The notes beneath the pieces were generated by a model, which saw nothing but the letters and a program-made list of their open reading frames with translations, was not told the DNA's origin and did no database searches. From the NCBI GenBank assembly GCA_024195585.1, contig SWBL01000350.1:1-52214 (forward strand): 52,214 nucleotides of DNA, written 5' to 3'. Source of the stretch: Aureobasidium sp. EXF-3400 (Eukaryota; Ascomycota; Dothideomycetes; Dothideales; Saccotheciaceae). Position numbers and translations under genes: made by a program. Shown one piece after another: positions 44,603 to 52,214 of this stretch (positions are counted from its first letter, which is position 1; each line of letters starts with the position of its first letter).

Positions 44603-45339
44603 ATGGCTGCTTCTCGAAGACTCGGTATCCACGACTCGTAACCAACCCTCGTTATGTATCCAGACTAACAAGCAATACAGTAAAACCTGCCCTCTTGTAA
44701 GATCATTCAATTGCTTGGGGTCACTGCATCGCATCACAGTAGTTTCTCACTAACACTGCCGACAGCATTTGCGACCTTCAAGAGAAGTTTCGCTCGGCGA
44801 TTTATGAATACGGGCGTGTGATAAGCACAACACAGAAACTACTCAAGGCCTGCCAGATACTCGACATTCCTGTTTTCGCAACAACCCAACTCCGCGCTAA
44901 GCTTGGAGAGACATGCAGCGAACTTGGTCTCGATAGCCCAGAAGGGATTCAGACTCATGCTCACGTTGACAAAAGTGCCTTCTCCATGTTTGTACCCGAA
45001 ATCCGCGATGCTTTCAAGAAGCTGGGTGGTGAGAAAAGAGAGGTCATCATTGTTGGTATCGAGAGCCATATTTGCGTCACGCAGACAACACTCGATCTGC
45101 TCAGGGAAGGCCACAAAGTTTACATCATCGCGGACGGAGTCAGCAGTTGCAACAAGGAGGAGGTCCCTATTGCATTGGCAAGATTGAGAGCTGAAGGCGC
45201 TATTGTCACCACCAGCGAGTCGTGGCTCTATGAGTGCATGGGTGATGCTTCGGTTCCAGAGTTCAAGCAGATCGCGAGTCTCGTCAAGGAGTACAACTCC
45301 AAGACCAAGGAGGGCCTCCAGGCTCTGTGTAGATTCTAG
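44603..45339 (+). CDS. Isochorismatase-family hydrolase (ISOC1-like)
   Basis: Cysteine hydrolase-fold protein. Exons 44603-44624, 44681-44696 and 44766-45339 give 203 residues. I chose the donor at 44625 (after CTCG) because it alone gives a consistent phase through the 16-base second exon and places the ACTAAC branch site 13 bases before the acceptor; the start is then MAASRRLVKPALFICDLQEKF. The triad expected for this superfamily is present: D16 (ICDLQEKF), K82 (HVDKSAFSMF) and C116 (GIESHICVTQT), with the conserved GIESHICV nucleophile elbow. The closest subgroup by pattern is ISOC1/ISOC2 and yeast-type isochorismatase-domain proteins, often mitochondrial or peroxisomal with unknown substrates. 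The substrate cannot be read from the sequence. Confidence 0.9.
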
Positions 45340-46414
45340 AGGCTAATAACAATCACTCGATATGTGTCGGCAGGCGCGCGAGTCGGAAGCTGAATGGAGC
45401 ATCTTTTATAGTGTATACGAGTGTGATGACCAACATGATAGGTCAGACTGGTCAGCAATATCAAGTCTCGCGTACTCCGTCGCTATACTGGCTTTCATGT
45501 TCTTTGTCTTACACCGAGTGCAGCAGTTTCCGTGGGGGCCTCGGTCATTCAGCCTTGCTTTCAAACCCGGCTGGTGCTAAGCGACAGTAGACGCTGCACG
45601 AGAAGACGGCATGGGCATCAGTCATTCATGGAAGGACAAGTATATGACTCGGAAAAGATTGCCGTTCGTTAGAGGGGAAAAAAGAAAATCGTTTGAAAAG
45701 GTCACAAATACATGTCAACCCATGGATTTTATGCGAGTCGAGTAATAAGAATGAGGTCCAAGCGCGTCCTTGATGATGATGTTTCAGGGACGTGAACAAA
45801 TAGAGCAAGAACAAAGTGAACAGGAGCGCCTTCCCAATCTCAAAAAGCGAAAAGACGAGTCGTATTAGTCTTTGCAACACGCAGACGATTGCTGCCAGAA
45901 ACCGCGCAGTGCAAAGCAGGGGGTTGCATCAGAGACGATCGCCGACGTCTTCTCCATCATTCCCTCGTCTAGAAGCACACAAAGCAAAGACAAGGAAACA
46001 CTTTACCCATCTCTGCCTTCCCCATCCACAACGCCCACCCTCGGCCGCCACTTCCTGGTTTGCTCTGCTCGTCCATCGACCCTCCGGTGTCCGTCCTCGT
46101 TTGCTCTCGTTCCTCCATTTCTCAAAATCAGCGCCTGCAGAAGCCCGTGTTTGAAAGAGACAAAGGGAAATCAAGGACATTGGACCGGGTGTGCCACAAG
46201 CGCCGCTGTCGACCTAATCACTCACGCACCTATAACCTTTCTAAACATCCTCGCATACCAGCCCGACGATCTCTTCTCGGCTCATCTGGTCTGTCGACAT
46301 TCGATCCCTGGTCGCTGTCGCCGTACCAGCAACACCCCCGCGGCCTAGTGATCAAGTCTCCCGAAGTTCGAGCATGAGGATTACCTGCAAGACCAACCCC
46401 GTTGGAATATCTAC
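45340..46414. other. Intergenic with long leader of the Cid1-like gene
   Basis: 1075 bp without a supportable protein gene apart from the short uORF at its right end. The right half probably contains a long 5' leader of the nucleotidyltransferase mRNA. Confidence 0.4.
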
Positions 46415-46418
46415 ATGA
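46374..46418 (+). promoter_or_regulatory. uORF whose stop overlaps the start of the Cid1-like gene
   Basis: A 14-codon open frame (MRITCKTNPVGIST) starts at 46374 and ends in a TGA at 46416-46418 that overlaps the main ATG (46415-46417) as ATGA. It lies directly upstream, so ribosomes that translate it would finish on top of the main start, an arrangement suited to termination-reinitiation. Function is inferred from layout only. Confidence 0.5.
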
Positions 46419-49400
46419 CGTCTCGTCATACCCCAAACATGGCAGCCGCTTCTTTCGCTCAGAGACGTTCGACAAACTCTCAGCAATCGAATTCCGTCCC
46501 TTCAACGCCGCACCAACACCCGCGAGACCTTCGCTTCCATTCACGATCGCCCTCACCTAGCAAGACACTGGGTCATAACTCTCCTCACTCAGCTGTTCCT
46601 GGGGTTGCCAGCACCCCCACCGCAGCGAAGCCTACCCAAGCGTTTTGTAGATTCGAGGCCAGCCCGGAATTCAGAACGCGACGCATGCCCTACCTTGAAG
46701 GTGGCGAACTCCCGTTACCCCCGCCAACAGAAGAGCCCAAGGCGGCTCTTGAACCAGAAGAAGATGAAAAGTTGAGTGGCGACATGAGAGAGCTTTACGG
46801 CCGATTACTACCGACAGAAGAGAGCGAAGAAAGACGACGAAAACTCGTCCAGAAACTAGAGGACATTCTGAACGCAGAGTGGCCTGGCAATGAGATCAGA
46901 GTCAATGTGTTTGGTTCTTCGGGTAACCTGCTCAGCTCGAACGACTCGGATGGTGCGTCTCCTTTGACTGGACTCTCCTCAACCACTCCTTTACATGCGC
47001 TTATCGTTTCTCGCAGTTGACGTTTGTGTGACCACACCCCTGAAAGCGCTCGAGTCCATGTGCACCTTGGCTACCGTTCTCCACCGACGTATGTTGTCCC
47101 TTGACACTCCTGTTCCTGTACGATTGAGCTCACCCCTTTGGCAGATGGCATGCAAAAAGTTCAATGTAGAGCAGGGGCGAAGGTCCCGATTGTCAAAATG
47201 TGGGATCCGGAATTGCAACTGGCGTGCGACCTGAATGTCAACAACCCACTGGCTCTCGAGAACACGCGCATGATTAAGACATATGTCCAGATCGATGAGC
47301 GAGTACGGCCGCTCGCGAAGATAATCAAATACTGGACAAAAAGGAGAATACTGAACGATGCTGGTGCGCGCTCCTTCTTTGGCTGGCAAAGGCCTGTACG
47401 CTAATATATCCTCACAGCCTTTGGAGGCACTATCAGTTCCTACACATGGATATGCATGATTCTCAACTTCTTGCAGACCCGCGACCCCCCTATTCTCCCA
47501 TCTCTCCAGAAGATGTCCAGTTCTCGCTCCATCCAAGTCAACGGCCAGAATTCAGTATTCGCCGACGATCTAGAAGAGTTGCGCGGTTTTGGCAAAGACA
47601 ACCACGAAAGCCTGGGGCAGCTCATTTTCCATTTCTTTCGACATTACGGCTACGTTTTCGACTATGCAGAGCATGTCGTGTCAGTCAAGGAAGGGAAACC
47701 AATTCCACGTAAAGAGAAGGGATGGGACAAAAGCAACCCCTTGGAGAAGGAGGCGCACAACCGGCTGTGCGTTGAAGAACCATTCAACACGCAACGAAAT
47801 CTTGGAAACTCTGCAGACGACTTCTCTTTCACCGGCATACACAAGGAGATCCGAAGGGCGTTCGAATCACTCAAGGATGGCTCTGGCCTCGAAGAATGTT
47901 GCGCCCAGTTTGAGTGGCCCGTCGTTGAGAAAAACATATTCCAAAGGCCGACACCCAAGCCCAAACCTATCCTCACACGAAGTGCTTCTCAGTCCGGACG
48001 GCCCAACAATGGGAACAACCAAGGGCGAGGGAATGGCAATGGCGCGAGGAACAATCGCAATTCGTCTAATCAGCGGACCAACGGCCGTAGGTCTTCGAGT
48101 GGAACAGCCTATGGTAACCCACGGATGCCGCATGTCATGAGCCCGCCGGTCGGGATTAATCCTGCAGATTACTTCACATCCAATGCCATATCGACTGACC
48201 AGCTGCACAACCAGCTCTACAAGCAGTATCGATTTCTACAGGCTCAACAAGAGGCTTTGAGGAATCAGCTCCTGCAACAACAGCAAACACAGGTCCAGTT
48301 GCAGCAAGTTCAAGCCCAGGCGCAAGCTCGTGGTCTCGATTTCGGAACCTCACCTCGTTCGCGACAATTTGCCAATAACGTTTCGAGTCCGCACAGTCCC
48401 CGGACTTTCGACAACTCGCCCACAGCCGCACCGCCGCTTTTGCCTGGCTATCTTTACCATTATCCAGCAAGGTATCCTCCACCTTCACCTTTGTCTCAGT
48501 CAAGGAACACTGAGGATGCTGCCGTTGGCCCTTCTTCACCCTCGCTGCAGAGCTCAACCCCTACCCTTCGAAGAGGCGTACACCGCGGTTCCATCACCGA
48601 AGGCACACCCAATGCTTCGGCTCGTTCGCAGTCCCAGCCTGGACGTTCCTTCCCCAACCCGTTGACTCTTCAGGGTCTTGCTCACCCAGGTTACGATGTG
48701 TCTGGGGCTATTGCCACATCTTACATGTTGCCGCGTTCAGTGCAGCAGTTCGCTCAAATGCAGCCAAATGGCTCAGTAAGACAATCGAACGCTACATTCT
48801 CTACTGAGACCGCCATGCCTAAGGAATATGTCGGGTACTATGTCGGGCAGTCTCCTCAGCTTGTCCCCCAATTCCAGAGCGGCAATCTGGTGCAAGTTCC
48901 ACAGCTTAGAGACATTGTTCCACCATCTGACAGGCGCATATCTCCTGAGCTTGGAATACCCATTTCTGATAGCATGCGCCATCGGTCTCGCTCGCCTTCG
49001 CCATTTGCTGGTGATCGTAGGCACTCAAGCTCGGCATCTGCTCATCCCATTCCTGGCACTCAACCTTTCCCCCAACAGCCTTTACAATCTGTCCATGTTC
49101 AGCCTAGACCTAGTGAGAACCAGGGACCTGTCATTGTTAATGGTTCCAACATGGCAAGCACGAGACCACGACAGCCGTCTGTGGCCATGACTTCGACTCC
49201 GCTGGTGCAAAACAGCAGCGATACGACTCCTGACTTGGTCCCGACTGAGCAGATCCAGCAGATGTCGTTGGATGCGTCCATGTTCCATCCCAATGGTCAA
49301 CAGCATGGCTCAGGAGAAACAACTCCAAGGCACTTTGTCAATCGCACGAACGGACATACAGTCGAGCCTTCTTTGCCAGCTCATGTAGCCCAAAACGTAC

Positions 49401-49897
49401 CGACACCTGTTTGGAGGCAGAATGCTCCTGACCCCCAGGGAGTATCGAACCAAGCTGCACCTATTTCACGAGTCCAAGATACAAATAACATCTCTTCGTC
49501 CAGCCTCAGCGATGCCATGCAAGCCGCCTCACTTCATCCTGCTATGGGACCGCTCCTCTCGCCAGTCGCAGAGATTCGCACCCCATCGCCCGCAATGGGT
49601 CGAGCGGCTGAGACCTCGAAGCTTGCACCTCACCACAAGTTTGCACAACACGTACAGGTCGTCAATGGCAAGCATGCAGACGCAGCTTCAAAGTCACAGA
49701 ACGGGAACTCGAACCGTAGTGATGGTGGCAAACATCAAGCTCCTACAAGCAACCCAAACAGCTCTTGGCAACAGGCTCCAGCAAGAAAGGGACACAAAAA
49801 GAGCAAGTCCAACACGGCGTCCAAGGGCTCGCATGCAACCAAGACTGGCGGTGGAGAACCTCTGCCTGCCAACGAAGCCGACCGCAAGGGCGGATGA
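46415..49897 (+). CDS. Cid1/Trf-family noncanonical poly(A)/poly(U) polymerase with long disordered tail
   Basis: DNA polymerase-beta-fold nucleotidyltransferase that adds A, U or C to RNA 3' ends. Exons 46415-46952, 47017-47088, 47145-47363 and 47418-49897, 1102 residues. Residues 1-105 are Ser/Pro-rich. The catalytic core (about 115-460) has the GSSGNLLSSNDSDVDVCV signature with metal-binding D179 and D181, a third Asp D232 (LACDLNVNN), the nucleotide-binding TRMIKTYVQIDERVRPLAKI and a PAP-associated domain (FGGTISSYTWICMILNFLQ, then HESLGQLIFHFFRHYG). Residues about 480-1102 are disordered, Gln/Asn/Ser/Pro-rich, with a Gly/Asn/Arg patch (GRGNGNGARNNRNSSNQRT) and a QQQ helix near 615. Resembles Cid1/Cid11/Cid13 and the Aspergillus CutA/CutB group; which nucleotide it adds is unknown. 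Confidence 0.85.
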
Positions 49898-50793
49898 TCG
49901 AATGCAGTTCGCAGCGAACCTACACAATTGGATACTTGGTTCGAGTCCCCGCTTGCGATGCTGTTTTGCTTGAGGCAGGGGATTGCCATCCTCTACATGA
50001 ACGAGAAGAGCACTGTTTCACATATCTGGATTTACTTTACGTTTCGAAAGGCCACAAAAAAGATGAATATACACGAAAAAAGGCGTGCACCATATGAATT
50101 GTGCAAAAACACCGGAGCAAAAAAAAGGGGGAGCACAGGAACATCTTCATGTTTTTCACAAGATACCACCCAGCGTTTTCCTTGTTTCTTTCATGTTGAT
50201 TTCATTTCAGTTTCTTTTCAACCATTCTTCCATCTCGGCATGGCGTGGGCATGGGTTTTACAACGAGTTTTTGCATGTGGGCGCTTTTGGCAGAGAAAAT
50301 GCATATGGCATCGAGGGTATAGCGCCATGGTCTTTCCTTTTTTGCGATGTATAGAAAGGCAGCCGTGATGAAGCAAGGACACAGACAAAAAGGACAAAAT
50401 GAATACAAAAAAAGTTGAAATCAATCCTTGGGACTCGAGATATTGCTAACGAGCACGGCAGCTGCCAGTGGAAATGTTTCGTCCTTGCAATGGCCGGCCC
50501 CTCCGCGCTTTCCTTCCCCATCTGGGGCAACTGTGGGGAGTTTATGCAGCTCTGTCGATCATCTCTACTACGATTTTCCGAACTTACTTCTTCTTCCACC
50601 AATAGCCTGCCAACACTGGTTGCGATATACCTTGTGCCCCAGGTAACATGCACCAGAGCCTGCCGCAATGGGTAAAAGAGAGGTCAACCCCTCAGTACAG
50701 TAGTCATGACAGGGACATGCCTCTCAGGTCACCACCATATGGCAGAGTATAAGAAGTGGACATCTGCCAATCTATCGGGCCCCATCAGCAGCA
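49898..50793. other. Intergenic: Cid1-like 3' region and esterase promoter
   Basis: 896 bp between plus-strand genes. A-rich runs lie near 50046-50140. TATAAG at 50748-50753 sits 41 bp before the esterase ATG and could be its TATA element, implying a very short leader. No gene or RNA is supportable. Confidence 0.4.
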
Positions 50794-51954
50794 ATGTCTA
50801 GTATCAAAGGTTTAGTTCTCGTGTGTCTGACACTGTCAGTGGGCGTGTTCGCGGCTCCAAAGAAGACCAGATTCAATTGGCATGACACCAAGTATATGTA
50901 AGGTCCTGGGATTCCAAGTTGTGATTCGATACTGATGCATGCTAGGCTTGCCTTTGGAGACTCTTATACATACGTCCAGGGTACCGCTGGACGACAAAAT
51001 TCGACTTTCATCGGCGACTACTTCAACTTTTCGTTCACTGAAGATAAGCTGTTGAATGACCAGATAGTCCAGAATCAGGTTGGTAAAACTCTGGAGTAGA
51101 CTTAGAGTGATATTTACTGATATCTTCATGCAGACCGGAACTGCTGAAGGAGGGCCGAATTGGGTCGAGTATCTCACAGGCTGTGGTCTCAAGCCTGGCC
51201 TGACTTCACCACTCTCATGCAAGACGCCGCTCTGGGACTTTGCCTTTGGAGGCGCAGATATCTCGACAAAGTAGTAAGTACTCTGCATCTCTACGTGTGT
51301 TCGACACTAACGATGAACAGTACTCCACGTCATCACAACTACACAGTCATGCTGGAAGAACAAGTCCAGCAATTCATAACTTATGCTCAACCATCACTAT
51401 CCAAGTTCATCGACCCATCAAAGACCTTGGTCGCATTCTGGATCGGTATCAACGATATCAACGACAGCGCTAAATATGCCGTTGACTTTCCAACATTCTA
51501 CGACAAGCTCATCACCACGCTTTTCGAATCCGTTCAAAGCGTCTACAATGCTGGATACCGCAACTTCCTCTTTATGAATTTACCTCCCTTGGACCGCACA
51601 CCAGGCAACGTCCTCAAAGCCACTCCTCTCCCCAACACCACAATGATCAACTGGTGGGATGAGACTCTCGCCTCACACATTGACATCTTCAACAAGCAAA
51701 ACCCAAGAGCCAATGCTTTTGGTTTCGATGTTAATGGTTTTCTGAATAGTGTCTTGGATCATCCTGACAAGTATGGTTTCAAGAATGTTACCGGATATTG
51801 CAAGAGTTACGATCAGCCGTATATCAATACTGATCCGCAGCAGTATGGGTGTTTGCCGTTGGATGAGTATGCGTGGTTTAATGATGGACATATGACTTCA
51901 AGGGTTCATGAGATCCTTGCTAAAGAACTGGCACAGTTTCTGAAGAAGCAGTAG
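50794..51954 (+). CDS. Secreted GDSL/SGNH esterase (CE16-like acetylesterase)
   Basis: Extracellular carbohydrate- or lipid-ester hydrolase. Exons 50794-50897, 50946-51078, 51134-51273 and 51321-51954, 336 residues. A signal peptide is clear: MSSIKGLVLVCLTLSVGVFA, with likely cleavage after AFA/FAA near residue 20-21. The mature enzyme has block I LAFGDSYTYVQGT (nucleophile S41), a Gly-containing block II (WDFAFGGADIS), block III FWIGINDIND (oxyanion Asn), and the C-terminal block WFNDGHMTSRVHEI with the catalytic His. Several NxT/S sites (QNSTF, FNFS, HNYT, NTT) fit a glycosylated secreted protein. The length and the TYVQGTAGRQNSTFIG context resemble fungal CE16 acetylesterases. The substrate is inferred. 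Confidence 0.88.
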
Positions 51955-52214
51955 GGTAGATACGCAGAGAAGGTTGGATAACAACTTGTTTGTTCGATTC
52001 TTGCTTGAAATCGCTACCTGGGTGTCATCGTGTATCAAGATGAGATCCAATGAATAATCTTTGCCAAACGGCATGATAATCAAAACGCAAAGCTATATAT
52101 TCTTTGAGAAATGCCAGTCAAGCACATACGGCCACAGTCAGCTGAAAACTGGGCATCCCGTCCGCTCTGCCATACATAAGCAGTTGAACGGCAGATTAGT
52201 ACTACGGTGGGTGA
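51955..52214. other. Right edge of window
   Basis: 260 bp of 3' flank of the esterase gene; nothing recognisable. Confidence 0.4.

Noticed and set aside
44603..44637. Longer first exon of the isochorismatase-like gene ending at the GT at 44638
   Set aside because: It puts the next exon out of phase with the catalytic region; the donor at 44625 resolves the frame.
49935..49955. GGTTCGAGTCCCC, resembling a tRNA T-loop
   Set aside because: No A-box or acceptor stem pairs with it, and the T-stem does not form; it lies in the 3' flank of the Cid1-like gene.

Overview
This is nuclear DNA from a filamentous ascomycete (Pezizomycotina). Introns are short (about 45-75 bp, GT...AG, often with a CTAAC/CTGAC-like branch site), genes are dense, and several families are typical of or restricted to ascomycetes: Spc19 of the DASH complex, PalI/Rim9, Tlg2, a C4-type annexin and a car gene cluster. 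The class Dothideomycetes is my guess from overall gene character, not something the sequence proves. I saw no bacterial genes, transposons, CRISPR arrays or convincing tRNAs. Exon boundaries below were worked out by hand from splice sites, reading phase and family knowledge.

Left part (1-20.5 kb) is housekeeping: RSM22 (mitoribosome assembly), ATP18 (ATP synthase subunit i/j), SPC19 (kinetochore), a zinc-type cation diffusion facilitator, cytosolic aspartyl-tRNA synthetase, a protein I read as a fungal UFL1 (UFM1 E3 ligase) homologue, MRP2 (mitoribosomal uS14), NOP6, a Rac GTPase, an L-rhamnose mutarotase-like protein, LRP1/RRP47, a MIX17 twin CX9C protein and a DUF1295 membrane enzyme.

Middle part (20.5-34 kb): a disordered Ser/Pro-rich protein, then the carotenoid/retinal cluster. 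carX (carotenoid cleavage oxygenase, minus strand) is divergent from carRA (phytoene synthase/lycopene cyclase), followed on the plus strand by carB (phytoene desaturase) and carO (rhodopsin). Together they can make phytoene, desaturate and cyclise it, cleave the product to retinal, and load that retinal into a rhodopsin that keeps every residue expected of a light-driven proton pump. A C4-type annexin follows.

Right part (34-52 kb): ribosomal protein eL37, the pH-signalling membrane protein PalI/Rim9, acetate kinase, the SNARE Tlg2, calmodulin, an isochorismatase-like hydrolase, a large Cid1-family nucleotidyltransferase with a uORF whose stop overlaps the main start, and a secreted GDSL/CE16-like esterase.

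The items most worth a second look are the UFL1-like gene (UFMylation is reported lost from most fungi), the intact retinal-rhodopsin cluster with a repeated GGCAGGTGC element in its promoters, and the overlapping uORF of the Cid1-like gene.
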